From Nitrospirales bacterium (lineage in GTDB: Bacteria; Nitrospirota; Nitrospiria; Nitrospirales; UBA8639), in assembly GCA_022828225.1 (NCBI GenBank), contig JAJEJG010000004.1, positions 39,605 to 103,604 of the forward strand: a DNA stretch of 64,000 nucleotides, written 5' to 3'. Shown here one piece after another: positions 53,020 through 62,319 of this stretch. A program made the translations under genes and the position numbers. The first letter of the stretch is position 1. The number at the start of each line of letters is the position of its first letter. The notes under the pieces are model-generated. The model worked only from the letters and a program-made list of their open reading frames with translations. It was not told the origin of the DNA and did no database searches.

Positions 53020-53796
53020 ATGAGAAGCATGACGAAGGCCGCCATGCCGTGTGTGGCAATCGGCTGGTTGCTGATCACCGCTCTGGCGGGATGCACCACG
53101 TCGCAGGCTGCCGGGTCTGCGGCGGCGGATTACGATCCGTTCGAATCCGTCAATCGACGGATTTACCGGGTCAATGACTTAGCCGATCGCAAGATTGCCA
53201 AACCGGCGACCGAAGCCTACGTCTCGTACACGCCGCGACCCATCCGGGAAACCGTCTCCAATTTTTTCGATAACGTGGCGTACCCCAGCGTCATCCTGAA
53301 TGATTTTCTGCAAGGGAAAGGGTCTCAAGGACTCGAGGATTTAAGCCGGTTTCTCGTGAACTCGACGTTCGGGTTCCTGGGCGTGTGGGACGTGGCCACA
53401 CCTCTTGGGCTCGAAGCCCACGATGAAGACTTCGGACAAACCCTGGGCGTGTGGGGGATGGACGAGAGCACCTATCTGATGCTGCCGTTTATCGGACCCA
53501 GCACCGTGAGAGACGCTCCGAATTTAGGCGTGACTGTCGTCACCAATATCCTGTTCTATGTGCCTAATCCTTACGTGATACCCGTCGCTATCCTGGGGTT
53601 TATCGACTATCGGGCGGGAGTGGATGAGGCCGTCACGTTTCGAAACGAAACAGCGGTCGAACCCTATCTCTTTACACGAGAGGCCTATCTGCAACATCGG
53701 AGATTCCTGATCTACGACGGGAATCCCCCCGTCGACGAAAACTTGTTGCTTGACGATCCCTTTGACGATTCACGTTCAATCTCACCCGCCCCTTGA
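53020..53796 (+). CDS. mlaA: MlaA (VacJ) outer-membrane lipoprotein
   Basis: 258 residues. The lipobox is LITALAGC, followed by the family core YDPFESVNRRIYRVNDLADRKIAKP, NFFDNVAYPSVILNDFLQGK and FLVNSTFGFLGVWDVATPLGLEAHDEDFGQTLGVWGM, with the amphipathic helices that form the lipid donut. It takes phospholipid from the outer leaflet and passes it to MlaC, encoded just upstream. The end SRSISPAP is short and polar. No terminator was seen after it. Confidence 0.95.
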   Translation: MRSMTKAAMPCVAIGWLLITALAGCTTSQAAGSAAADYDPFESVNRRIYRVNDLADRKIAKPATEAYVSYTPRPIRETVSNFFDNVAYPSVILNDFLQGKGSQGLEDLSRFLVNSTFGFLGVWDVATPLGLEAHDEDFGQTLGVWGMDESTYLMLPFIGPSTVRDAPNLGVTVVTNILFYVPNPYVIPVAILGFIDYRAGVDEAVTFRNETAVEPYLFTREAYLQHRRFLIYDGNPPVDENLLLDDPFDDSRSISPAP

Positions 53797-53975
53797 CTTG
53801 AAAGCGCGCGCCAACGGTCAGACTGTCAGGTGATGACCATCTCAATAAACTTTACTCCTTGGACTAAAATCTTTTATATTTCCCTGGTTGGCGGATCGAA
53901 CTGTCCTGACAAGCACGTCCACAAGGGCTCGAGTAGGCTAAGCAGCTCAACCCCCTGAGACAAATTTCCAAGATC

Positions 53976-56192
53976 ATGAGGTATTCTCAAGACAGCGACA
54001 ATCGGTTCCGGGACCTTGCGTCCGAGCTTCGCGCGGACCTCCTCTCCAAAAAGGCTGTTCCGGCGCTGGCAGCAGGCCTCACCTCGGGGCTGAATCTGCT
54101 CGTTGCCCAGGTTGCCTTCGGGACCTTCATATTCTCCGGACCGTTGGCTCCCTATTCCTCCCAAGGCGTCGGGCTGGTGCTGTTCGGAAACTTCGCCTCC
54201 TGTCTGGTCATCGCCCTCATGGGCGGCTATCGGGGGGCGATTGCAGGACTGTCTCCCGCGCTGGTCATCGTGATGGTGCTCATCGGATCTACGATGGACG
54301 CCGAAGGCGACGCGTTGTTCGTCACCACGGCGGTCGCGCTCATCATCAGTGCGATCGCAGCCGGCGCGTGCTGCCTCATGATCGGGCGATTCCGGCTCGC
54401 CAACATGGTGCGCTTCATTCCCTATCCGGTGGCGGGCGGCTTCGTGGCCGGAATCGGTGGCGCCGTATGTCTGGCGGCCATGTCCCTGATGGGAGCCGAA
54501 CCGGATTGGCGGGCGATTCCGGCGCTTCTGGAACCTTCAATTCTGTGGAAATGGTTCCCGGGCGCGCTGTATGGAATCGCCCTGTATCTTGTCATGAAGC
54601 ACTGGAGCAATGCGTTGATCTTACCGATAAGCGTCGCGCTCGCCGTTGGCGCATACCACCTCGTCCTCGCCGCCCTCGACATCTCGAGTGACGCGGCGAA
54701 GGCGGCGGGCCTGCTCTTCACAAGCACGGCGGACGGAAGTCTGTGGCCGGCCTTGGGACCCACCGATCTGGCGCACGTGGATTGGGCCGTCATGGCCATG
54801 CAGATCCCCAACATGCTGACGTTGATATTGCTCTCACTCATCTATGTGAGCATGAATCTCGCCGGACTCGAAATGGCCGCGAATCAGGAATTGGACTGGA
54901 ACCGGGAGTTCAAGGCAACGGGGTTCGCGAGTGTGGTCGCCGGTCTGGGCGGCGGCACGGCAGCGAGCATGATCGTTCCCGCCTCGCTACGCAGCAAGCT
55001 GTTAGGAGCCGCCACTCGTCTGACCGGCATTGTCGCCGCTCTCGTCATCGCAGGCGCGTTGTTCGTGGGCGATGGGGTGCTGGAACTGGTCCCGGTACCG
55101 CTCGTAGGAGGAATTCTGTTCTTTGCCGGCATCGGGATGATGGACGAAGGGCTGATGAGAAGCCGCACGCGGCTCCCCTGGTCGGAGTACGGCATCATCG
55201 TGCTGATCTTCGTCGTCATCATCGCCTTCGGGTTATTCGAGGGTGTGGGCGCAGGGATGCTGGCCACCCTCGTGTTTTTTGCCGTGCGGCTCAGCCTCGT
55301 GGACCCGATCGAATCCCGGTTCACCGCACGCGAGCGACGGAGCAACAAGACCCGGTCCGTACCCGATCGCGCCATCCTGCTGGAGGAAGGTGAACGGGTG
55401 CGAGCCTACCGGCTGCACGGCTACATTTTCTTTGGCAGCGTCTGCCCTCTGGCCGATCATCTCAGGCAATCCTTGAGCGGCGCTTCTCGTCCTGCATGTC
55501 TGATGCTGGACTTCGCCGGCGTCTCCGGCTTCGACTTCTCGGCCGTGAACGTCCTTGGCAGGTTTCTGCAGACAGCGAACGCAGCCGGGGTACAAGTCGT
55601 GCTGAGCGCGTTGTCGGAACAGATGAGCACCGGACTGAAGCGCAACCTTCCACCGTCCGTATTCGCCGAGTTGCAAATCGAGCCCAACGAGGACCGCGCC
55701 CTCGAGCGCTGTGAGGACATCGTCATCGCGGTATGGAAGGCGAAGCTCGACACGGCTGATAAGCGGCGCGACTTTCTGCTGGAACACACCGCCGACGATC
55801 TGGAGCGCCACTTGGAGCGGCAAATTCATTTCGAGGACCTGATGGAAGAACTGCAAAGCTGGCTGACTCCGCGCCGGTACTCCGCCGGCGAGGCCCTCGC
55901 GGGACCGGGTACGCCGTCCGAAGGTCTGCAACTCTGTATTTCGGGCCGGGCTTCCGTCTACGATTCCGCGGGTGCGCGTCTCTATCAGTGCAGTCCCGGC
56001 GACGCGATCTGGCCGGCCGACCCATCGGACGAGAAGGCGAACTCGGTGGTTGCAGACCAACCCTGCCGAACGATGGTCCTGACGCCGGCAACCCGGCGCT
56101 GGCTGGAGCAGCACGAAGAGCGGCTTGCCCTCAAGCTGTATCGCTACCTCCTCGCCGGGCGTTTCCGGGCAGAACCGGCGACCGACTCATGA
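53976..56192 (+). CDS. SulP-family anion transporter with STAS and cyclic-nucleotide-binding domains
   Basis: 738 residues. About ten to twelve membrane helices up to residue 430 carry the SulP pattern (SLIYVSMNLAGLEMAANQELDWNREFKATGFASVVAGLGGGTA). A STAS domain at about 465-575 has RLHGYIFFGSVCPLADHL and CLMLDFAGVSGFDFSAVNVL. From about 620 a cyclic-nucleotide-binding-like domain follows (YSAGEALAGPGTPSEGLQLCISGRASVYDSAGARLYQCSPGDAIW). SulP proteins move sulfate, bicarbonate or organic anions; the substrate is not decidable. Its stop overlaps the convergent HpnN-like gene by 6 bp. Confidence 0.9.
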   Translation: MRYSQDSDNRFRDLASELRADLLSKKAVPALAAGLTSGLNLLVAQVAFGTFIFSGPLAPYSSQGVGLVLFGNFASCLVIALMGGYRGAIAGLSPALVIVMVLIGSTMDAEGDALFVTTAVALIISAIAAGACCLMIGRFRLANMVRFIPYPVAGGFVAGIGGAVCLAAMSLMGAEPDWRAIPALLEPSILWKWFPGALYGIALYLVMKHWSNALILPISVALAVGAYHLVLAALDISSDAAKAAGLLFTSTADGSLWPALGPTDLAHVDWAVMAMQIPNMLTLILLSLIYVSMNLAGLEMAANQELDWNREFKATGFASVVAGLGGGTAASMIVPASLRSKLLGAATRLTGIVAALVIAGALFVGDGVLELVPVPLVGGILFFAGIGMMDEGLMRSRTRLPWSEYGIIVLIFVVIIAFGLFEGVGAGMLATLVFFAVRLSLVDPIESRFTARERRSNKTRSVPDRAILLEEGERVRAYRLHGYIFFGSVCPLADHLRQSLSGASRPACLMLDFAGVSGFDFSAVNVLGRFLQTANAAGVQVVLSALSEQMSTGLKRNLPPSVFAELQIEPNEDRALERCEDIVIAVWKAKLDTADKRRDFLLEHTADDLERHLERQIHFEDLMEELQSWLTPRRYSAGEALAGPGTPSEGLQLCISGRASVYDSAGARLYQCSPGDAIWPADPSDEKANSVVADQPCRTMVLTPATRRWLEQHEERLALKLYRYLLAGRFRAEPATDS

Positions 56193-58847
56193 CAAACGGA
56201 CTCCTGCAGAGCCCCTCTGCTCCAATTCGGCCAGGAGGGCCGGGAGAATCACCAGGGCGCAGAGCAAAGCCATGACCAGCACCACCACCAACAGGATGCC
56301 CAGGCCGGCCATGCCCGGGTGCTGCGATAATCCGAGCGCTCCAAAGGAAGCCATCGTGGTCAGGGCGCTGAACAATACGGCTTGAGACGTACTGCTCCGG
56401 ATGACCCGGGCCATGGACGGCGAACCGGCTTCCCGTCTCCGCAGGATCAGATAGATACCGAAGGCAATCCCCAGACCGAGCACCAGCGGCAAGGCGATCA
56501 CGTTCGCCAAATTCAGGGGAATGCCCAACGCCAGGCACGCGGCGACCGTCAACAGAAGCGTCAGGACCAGCGGCAAAAGGACGAAGAGGGTTTCTCCAAG
56601 GCGTCGAAGCACCACGAAGAGCAATAGTGAAGACGCCATAATGGCCAATCCGGTCGCTTGGATACAGGCGTCGACGATCGTTTGCCCGACTTCCATAATG
56701 GTCACGGGCGCGCCGATCGCTCCGGGCGCTAGATGCTGCACGCTCGACACGAACCGGCGCAGGGCCTGATTGTCCTCGACGTTTTCGGCGGGGAAAACTT
56801 CCACCCGGGTCCGGCCGTTCTGCGCGGAATAGTGACTTGTCAAGCTTTCGGGCAACGTCTCCAGCGTGATCTCATCCGGAGCCAGCAGCCCTCGCAAACG
56901 TTCAAGCCATTTCGGGAAATCTCCCAGCAACCGCATACGGAAGTCGTGTACGAACAGGGTCGATCCGCGGGAATCGCGCAACAGGTCATCAATCGCTTGC
57001 ATGAGAGTCTTTCGATTCTCATCAAGATCATATTGGCGGTTTCCGGATTCATACACGCCGAGGGCGGCGCGAAATTCCTTCATGGCCTGCACTTCTTCCT
57101 CCGCGGCAGGCGCCTCGACGACGGCTTGGGGGATCAGGATGGGTTCATGCACCAAAGCCATCTCATCGATGACGGCCAACTTCTCGTCCTGGTCGCCCGG
57201 AACGAAACTTGAAAGAGTCAGTACGTGATCGACCTCGGGCAACGATCGAAGACTCTTCGCCAAGGCATCTGCGGCAGCGAGATTGCCGGCCAACACCTGG
57301 ATCACGTAGGGAGACGTTTCCGGGTCCGCCAGTAGTTCCTGGAAGGTGGAGACGCTTTCCGTCGAAGGGTCCCGAAGGTGCAGGGGATTGAAGTCGAATT
57401 GCAACCGGGGCACCACGACGGCTGCGGCCACCACCACGGGGACCAGAGCCCCGAGAATCACCCGCCGGTATCGGATAATGGCGCCCGGAAACGGATTGTC
57501 CCGGGAACGGTCTTCCGGCATGTTCGCGGGACTCGTCACACGGGCAAGCGGAAATAGGGTCAGCAGTGCCGGGAACAACGTCAGGTTCGCCAACAGAGCG
57601 ATCAACATGCCGACCCCGGCAATGAGCCCCATTTCCGCAAACCCTTTGTAGGACGTAGGGAGGAAGGAAAAAAAGCTGAGAGCCGCAGCCACGGCGGCGA
57701 GCGTCAGGGCCCCACCGACCCCGGTGACCGCATTCCGCAAAGCCGCCTCGTGCTCGCCGTCCTTCGAAAACTCTTCACGGTACCGCAGGCCGAACTGGAT
57801 CCCGAAATCCACACCCAACCCGATAAACAAGACCGGCACGGATGCGGAGATAAAGTTCAACGAGCCGACGGCCGCCACCACAAAGAAGGCCGTCCACAAT
57901 AGGCCCACCACCAGCGTACACAACATCGCTCCCACGAGTCGCAGAGAGCGAAACCCGGCAATCAACACCAACGACACCAGGACCAATGACAAACCCGCGG
58001 CCAACCCCGCGCCCCCGGCAAGCGTCTCCCGCTCTTCCGCTTCGATCGGAATGGGACCCGTCAGCCGGATTCGCACGCCAAACCGCTCCTCGAGACCGGT
58101 TTCATGCCGGCGAAGGAATTCCAGCGGACCTTCGGCCGCTTCCAGGTTCGAATAATCCAGTTGTGATTTCACCAACAGAAATCCGCGGGACGGCTCACTC
58201 TTTCCCGTCACGTCTTCGAGCATGGCCTGTTTCCAGGACGAGGCCGGCGGTTTGCCGAGTCGTTGGCTTTCTATCGCGTCACGTAACAGGGCAAACGAGT
58301 CGGCCAGGACTTTCTGTTGTTCGGGCGTGGGGTCTTCTTCCAACGCCAGGGTGAGGATGGAAAAAAATCCGCGGAGACTGGGGTCCTGCGCGAGCGTCCC
58401 CAGGAACGGAGACCATTCGGCCAGCCGTGCATCCAATCGCCAGAGTTCATCGACGTCGAAATACAACAGTCCGTATTGATCGAAGTATTCATCCTGTTGA
58501 GGTTGATACACCGAAGTAAAGAGCGAAGGTTGTTGTTCCAGAAGCCTTGCCAATGCGTGAACCGCATGGCGTCTGGCATCGGCGTTCCCCTGATCCACGA
58601 CGACCAGGATCAAGTCGTCGAGTTGCGGAAACGTCGCATAGAAGTCTTTCTGCAATTGCCTGAAGTTCAGGTCCGGATCCAATAAATGGACGGGGTCCGT
58701 ATCGAGGGTCAGGTTCTTGGCGGTATACACCGCGGACAGGCCCGTGGCGGCGAGGACGCCGATCACGACCCACGTGGCCACGCGCCGGCACCGGTCTACC
58801 AACCGGACCAGCAAAGCCCGGTACCCGTGGCCTATCCGGTCAAGCAC
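56187..58847 (-). CDS. HpnN-like MMPL/RND exporter
   Basis: 886 residues with two RND halves. Helix 1 (VATWVVIGVLAATGLSAVYTA) is followed by the periplasmic LDTDPVHLLDPDLNFRQLQKDFYATFPQLDDLILVVVDQ, the conserved start of hopanoid-associated HpnN. Helix bundles include the FIGLGVDFGIQFGLRYREEF segment (G-x-x-x-D proton relay) in half one and LALGIPLNLANVIALPLVLGLGIAFGIYLILR in half two. HpnN moves hopanoids to the outer membrane. Here it is close to MlaC/MlaA-type genes, though separated by SulP on the other strand; no squalene cyclase is in the window. Start is a GTG. Confidence 0.88.
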   Translation of the reverse strand: MLDRIGHGYRALLVRLVDRCRRVATWVVIGVLAATGLSAVYTAKNLTLDTDPVHLLDPDLNFRQLQKDFYATFPQLDDLILVVVDQGNADARRHAVHALARLLEQQPSLFTSVYQPQQDEYFDQYGLLYFDVDELWRLDARLAEWSPFLGTLAQDPSLRGFFSILTLALEEDPTPEQQKVLADSFALLRDAIESQRLGKPPASSWKQAMLEDVTGKSEPSRGFLLVKSQLDYSNLEAAEGPLEFLRRHETGLEERFGVRIRLTGPIPIEAEERETLAGGAGLAAGLSLVLVSLVLIAGFRSLRLVGAMLCTLVVGLLWTAFFVVAAVGSLNFISASVPVLFIGLGVDFGIQFGLRYREEFSKDGEHEAALRNAVTGVGGALTLAAVAAALSFFSFLPTSYKGFAEMGLIAGVGMLIALLANLTLFPALLTLFPLARVTSPANMPEDRSRDNPFPGAIIRYRRVILGALVPVVVAAAVVVPRLQFDFNPLHLRDPSTESVSTFQELLADPETSPYVIQVLAGNLAAADALAKSLRSLPEVDHVLTLSSFVPGDQDEKLAVIDEMALVHEPILIPQAVVEAPAAEEEVQAMKEFRAALGVYESGNRQYDLDENRKTLMQAIDDLLRDSRGSTLFVHDFRMRLLGDFPKWLERLRGLLAPDEITLETLPESLTSHYSAQNGRTRVEVFPAENVEDNQALRRFVSSVQHLAPGAIGAPVTIMEVGQTIVDACIQATGLAIMASSLLLFVVLRRLGETLFVLLPLVLTLLLTVAACLALGIPLNLANVIALPLVLGLGIAFGIYLILRRREAGSPSMARVIRSSTSQAVLFSALTTMASFGALGLSQHPGMAGLGILLVVVLVMALLCALVILPALLAELEQRGSAGVRLS

Positions 58848-58870
58848 GGAGACCCACTATCTGTATATGT

Positions 58871-59335
58871 TCAGTCATTCCCTTCGACAAGCTCAGGACA
58901 GGCGTTGACAATTTCTGACACTTCTTTTCCCCTCCTTTGTAAGGAGGGGCAAGGGGAGGTAGAGGCCTTGGTTAGCACTGAAAGGAGATGTTCGAGGACA
59001 CCATTCAAATTGTTCAGCACCTCATCGTTCGTGTAGCGAATGACTTGAAGACCCAAGGAACGCAAATGCCGTTCACGCTGCCGGTCCTTTATGCGTTGGG
59101 TCTTTGCAGCGTGAACGTCGCCATCAATTTCAAGCACGAGTCCCTCTTCCGGACAATAGAAATCGACGATGAACGGACCAATGGCATGTTGCCGACGAAA
59201 CTTGAATGAGTGACATTGTTTTGAACGGAGTTTGGTCCAGAGAAGTTTTTCGGCGGGAGTCATTGCCGTGCGAAGTCGCCGTTTCTGAACAAGAGTTCTT
59301 GGGAGGCCCTGTTGCGTTCGTTGTTTGTGCGCCAT
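58871..59335 (-). CDS. DUF559 endonuclease-like protein with repeat-derived C-terminus
   Basis: 154 residues. The Vsr/PD-(D/E)XK-like core is MTPAEKLLWTKLRSKQCHSFKFRRQHAIG, IVDFYCPEEGLVLEIDGDVH (Asp..Glu-x-Asp) and LGLQVIRYTNDEVLNNLNGVLEHLL, complete for the family. After LLSVLTK the protein continues as TSPCPSLQRRGKEVSEIVNACPELVEGND, which is the translation of an R1 arm and an R2 repeat (the stop is in an R4-like motif). An R1 arm also lies just upstream of the ATG (59346..59381), with the ATG 11 bases beyond it. The gene thus takes the spacer position of an R1 element. Function of DUF559 is unproven; see findings. Confidence 0.88.
   Translation of the reverse strand: MAHKQRTQQGLPRTLVQKRRLRTAMTPAEKLLWTKLRSKQCHSFKFRRQHAIGPFIVDFYCPEEGLVLEIDGDVHAAKTQRIKDRQRERHLRSLGLQVIRYTNDEVLNNLNGVLEHLLSVLTKASTSPCPSLQRRGKEVSEIVNACPELVEGND
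58880..58903. repeat. R2 repeat, copy 3
   Basis: CCTTCGACAAGCTCAGGACA.., the same family as the copies inserted in R1 at 8275 and 15200. Here it lies 25 bp outside the R1 arm and encodes ACPELVEG at the end of the DUF559 protein. Confidence 0.85.
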
Positions 59336-59381
59336 GTTTGTTCGACTCTACCCCACCTGGCCTCCCCTTACAAAGGGGAGG
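58929..59381. mobile_element. Proposed parental R1 element carrying DUF559
   Basis: One R1 arm (58929..58964, TCCTTTGTAAGGAGGGGC..GTAGAG) and the facing arm (59346..59381, CTCTACCCCACC..TTACAAAGGGGAGG) bracket the DUF559 gene, with the same geometry as the 28-60 bp spacer elements elsewhere in the window. No target duplication was identified. Confidence 0.55.
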
Positions 59382-59440
59382 AAAAGAACAAGCACGTTCA
59401 CGTGTGTGAAGGGGAAATCTCGGTGAATCCAAGGGAATCG

Positions 59441-61816
59441 CTACAACCTCAATTGTCTGAGCCGTAACGCATTGGCGATGACCGACACCGAACTGAACGT
59501 CATGGCGACGCTGGCGATGATGGGGCTCAGGAGAAGCCCCAGGAATGGATAGAGAACACCCGCGGCAACAGGCACTCCCACGACATTATAGGCGAACGCG
59601 AAAAAGAGATTCTGCCGGATATTGTTCATCATGGCTTTGCTCAAGATCCGGGCGCGAACCACGCCTCGCAGGTCGCCTTTCACGAGGGTCATGTCCGCGG
59701 TTTCCATGGCCACGTCGGTACCCGTTCCCATGGCAATGCCCACGTCGGCTTCGGCCAGGGCCGGGGCATCGTTGATGCCGTCTCCGGCCATCGCCACCAC
59801 GTCCGATTGCTTTTGCCATTGCTTGACAACCTGTTGTTTGTGTTCGGGTAGGACCTCGGCCTGAACGTCCTCCAAACCGAGTTGGCGGCCCACGGCTTCG
59901 GCGGTCTGCCGATGATCGCCCGTGACCATGACGATGTTGAGCCCTTCACCTTTCAAAGACTCTATCGCCTCGGACGTGGTGGTCCTGATCGGATCGATGA
60001 CCCCGATCAAGCCGGCCGGCTGCGCATCCACCGTCACGAACACCACGGTTTGGCCTTCTTGCCGAAGAGCGTCCCCTTGCCGGTTGAGTTCAAGCAATTC
60101 TTTCGACGGCACACCCACGTCCCGTTCCAGAAACAACCGATTCCCCAATGCCACGAGTTTGCCGTCCACTTGGCCTTCCACGCCCTGCCCGGTCTGCGAA
60201 CGAAACTCTTCGACTTCGCCGAGGGAAAGCCCTCGTTCCCGTGCACCCGCGACAATGGCCGCGGCCAACGGGTGTTCGCTGACTCGCTCGACGCTGGCCG
60301 CCAATTGGAGCAAGGCCGCCTCATTCCACCCTGACGCGGGAATGATCGACCGCAAGACGGGTTTCCCCTCCGTTAGCGTACCCGTCTTGTCCACCACCAA
60401 CACGTTCACTTTTTCCAATCGTTCCAGGGCTTCGGCATTCTTGATGAGCACGCCCGCGGTGGCGCCTCGTCCCATGCCGACCATGACCGACATGGGAGTC
60501 GCCAACCCGAGCGCACATGGGCAGGCGATAATGAGGACGGCCACGGCGTTCACCAGCGCATAGACCAGGCGAGGCTCCGGCCCGATACTCGCCCATACGC
60601 CGAACGTGACGGCCGCAACCAACAGGACGACCGGCACAAAATACCCGGCCACCACGTCGGCCACCCGCTGGATGGGGGCGCGACTGCGTTGAGCTTCGCT
60701 CACCATGTTGACGATCTGCGCCAGCATGGTTTCCTGGCCGACGCGTTTCGCTTCCATCAACACGGCGCCGGTGCCGTTCATGGTCCCGCCGATCACCCAA
60801 TCCCCTCCCCGCTTTTCAACCGGAATGGCCTCACCCGTGACCATGGATTCATCAACCGAGGTCGCCCCTTCCAGTACCTCCCCATCCACCGGGAGTTTTT
60901 CGCCCGGACGAACACGGAGTCGGTCGCCGGCGTTGACCCGTTCCAAGGGGATCTCTTCTTCCCGGTCGTCGTCCCGCACGATCCTCGCGGTTTTCGGGGC
61001 TAACCCCAGGAGAGCTTTCAGCGCGCCCGTGGTTCGACGCCGTGCCCGGATTTCCAACACCTGGCCCAAGGCCACCAGGACGATAATGACGGCCGCGGCC
61101 TCGAAATACACGGGCACGTCACCGGCCGGGGTCCGGAAGGCCTCGGGAAACCGGCCGGGCACGACCGTGGCCAGTGCGCTCGAGCAATAGGCCGCACCCG
61201 TGCCCAAGGCAATGAGGGTAAACATGTTCAAACGGCGGTTGACGATGGATGCCCACCCGCGTTGAAAGAACGGCAGCCCCACCCAGCCTATCACGGGCGT
61301 GGCCAGGACGAACTGCACCCAATTGGATAACCGGGGCGAAAGTACGTTCTGCAAAGGCCGGCCGGGGATCATCTCGGCCATGGCGAGCACCAGCACCGGC
61401 AAGGCCAGTGCCAACCCCACCCAAAACCGGCGCGTCATGTCCGCGAGTTCGGGATCAGGCTCGTCGTCCGCCGCCACGGTTGCCGGCTCCAAGGCCATGC
61501 CGCAAGACGGACAAACCGCGGGTGTGTCCGATATCACCTCAGGACACATCGGGCAAATATATTTGGTGCCCGGCTTGGCCGGCGCCTCGTCCATGGATTG
61601 CGTGTACTTGCCGCTCAGGTACCCGTCAGGGTCGCTCCGAAACCGTGCCTCGCACCGGGGATGGCAGAAATAGTACGTCGTCCCGGCGTGCTCGTATGTC
61701 CCCGCTGCAGACAGCGGGTCCACCGTCATGCCGCACACCGGGTCCTTGGCCATGGGGACACTGGCCATCATGAGTTCGCGGCGTTTGGGTTTTTGGAGGG
61801 ATGGGTCGGGTGGCAT
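59441..61816 (-). CDS. Copper-transporting P1B-type ATPase with YHS and metal-binding domains
   Basis: 791 residues from the ATG at 61816 (a later ATG in [10 protein letters not shown] is possible). A YHS domain ([23 protein letters not shown], about 24-67) leads, then a four-Cys heavy-metal-binding domain ([24 protein letters not shown], 86-109). The ATPase core has the CPC motif in IIACPCALG (432-434), phosphorylation loop DKTGT (476-480), TGDH and [20 protein letters not shown], and the HP motif SEHPLA. CPC with [10 protein letters not shown] end indicates Cu(I)/Ag(I) export. It stands alone, without a CopZ or regulator nearby. Confidence 0.95.
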   Translation of the reverse strand: MPPDPSLQKPKRRELMMASVPMAKDPVCGMTVDPLSAAGTYEHAGTTYYFCHPRCEARFRSDPDGYLSGKYTQSMDEAPAKPGTKYICPMCPEVISDTPAVCPSCGMALEPATVAADDEPDPELADMTRRFWVGLALALPVLVLAMAEMIPGRPLQNVLSPRLSNWVQFVLATPVIGWVGLPFFQRGWASIVNRRLNMFTLIALGTGAAYCSSALATVVPGRFPEAFRTPAGDVPVYFEAAAVIIVLVALGQVLEIRARRRTTGALKALLGLAPKTARIVRDDDREEEIPLERVNAGDRLRVRPGEKLPVDGEVLEGATSVDESMVTGEAIPVEKRGGDWVIGGTMNGTGAVLMEAKRVGQETMLAQIVNMVSEAQRSRAPIQRVADVVAGYFVPVVLLVAAVTFGVWASIGPEPRLVYALVNAVAVLIIACPCALGLATPMSVMVGMGRGATAGVLIKNAEALERLEKVNVLVVDKTGTLTEGKPVLRSIIPASGWNEAALLQLAASVERVSEHPLAAAIVAGARERGLSLGEVEEFRSQTGQGVEGQVDGKLVALGNRLFLERDVGVPSKELLELNRQGDALRQEGQTVVFVTVDAQPAGLIGVIDPIRTTTSEAIESLKGEGLNIVMVTGDHRQTAEAVGRQLGLEDVQAEVLPEHKQQVVKQWQKQSDVVAMAGDGINDAPALAEADVGIAMGTGTDVAMETADMTLVKGDLRGVVRARILSKAMMNNIRQNLFFAFAYNVVGVPVAAGVLYPFLGLLLSPIIASVAMTFSSVSVIANALRLRQLRL

Positions 61817-61888
61817 CGCGATGGGCCCTTCTGAACACAAGAACGGAACGACCGTCCAATAAGATCATACCTGTTCCCAAAATGTGTG

Positions 61889-61978
61889 TCATCCCCGACT
61901 TCCTCCTGTCATCCCCGACTTCCTCCTGTCATGCCCGACTTCCTCCTGTCATGCCCGGCTCGATCGGGCATCCAGTGT
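61889..61978. repeat. Three 20-bp tandem repeats plus R5 hairpin
   Basis: TCATCCCCGACTTCCTCCTG is repeated at 61889, 61909 and 61929 (the third with G for C). Then the start of a fourth turns into ATGCCCGGCTCGATCGGGCAT, a hairpin of a widely dispersed bacterial repeat type. The tandem copies look like amplification of the repeat's own left half. Intergenic, upstream of the copper ATPase. Confidence 0.8.
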
Positions 61979-61995
61979 CTTTGGTTTGCGCCTGT

Positions 61996-62074
61996 CGTCT
62001 TGTAGGGGCGAACCTATGTGTTCGCCCTTTCGTTCCATGGGAATGTGGGCCGACACGCAGGTCGGCCCCTACGA
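61996..62074. repeat. Dispersed repeat R3, copy 2
   Basis: Almost the same as 294..374, differing at a few bases (CCATGGG for CCGTGGG; GGCCGACA for GGACGACA with the matching change in the other stem arm, so the hairpin is kept). This compensatory change suggests that the stem matters. 62075..62319 holds no convincing gene. Confidence 0.85.
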
Positions 62075-62319
62075 AGCCCTTTTGCTATGTTTTGCTATGC
62101 CATGCTATGTTTGCGATGTTCCTGCTATGATTGTGCTCTGTTCCGCAAAGCGGGCGGACAACGGGGAGGAACCGAACGCGTCTGCCCCTCCTTTCAGACT
62201 AACCATTTTGTCAACGAATGACTGACCACAGACAGGAATGACAGGAGGGGTTACGGGGAGGAGCCGCTGCTTCGGATCAGGTCGCGGCCCCGCGTGCCAG
62301 AACGGACCGAGACGGCACC

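Noticed and set aside
58871-59335. DUF559 as a Vsr mismatch-repair endonuclease
   Set aside because: It has the DUF559 pattern (FIVDFYCPEEG..EIDGDVH), lacks the Vsr zinc-binding residues, and there is no dcm-like methylase gene nearby.
61889-61948. CRISPR array
   Set aside because: The 20-bp units are directly adjacent, without spacers, and no cas operon is present. The Cas2-like gene at 49821 is isolated.
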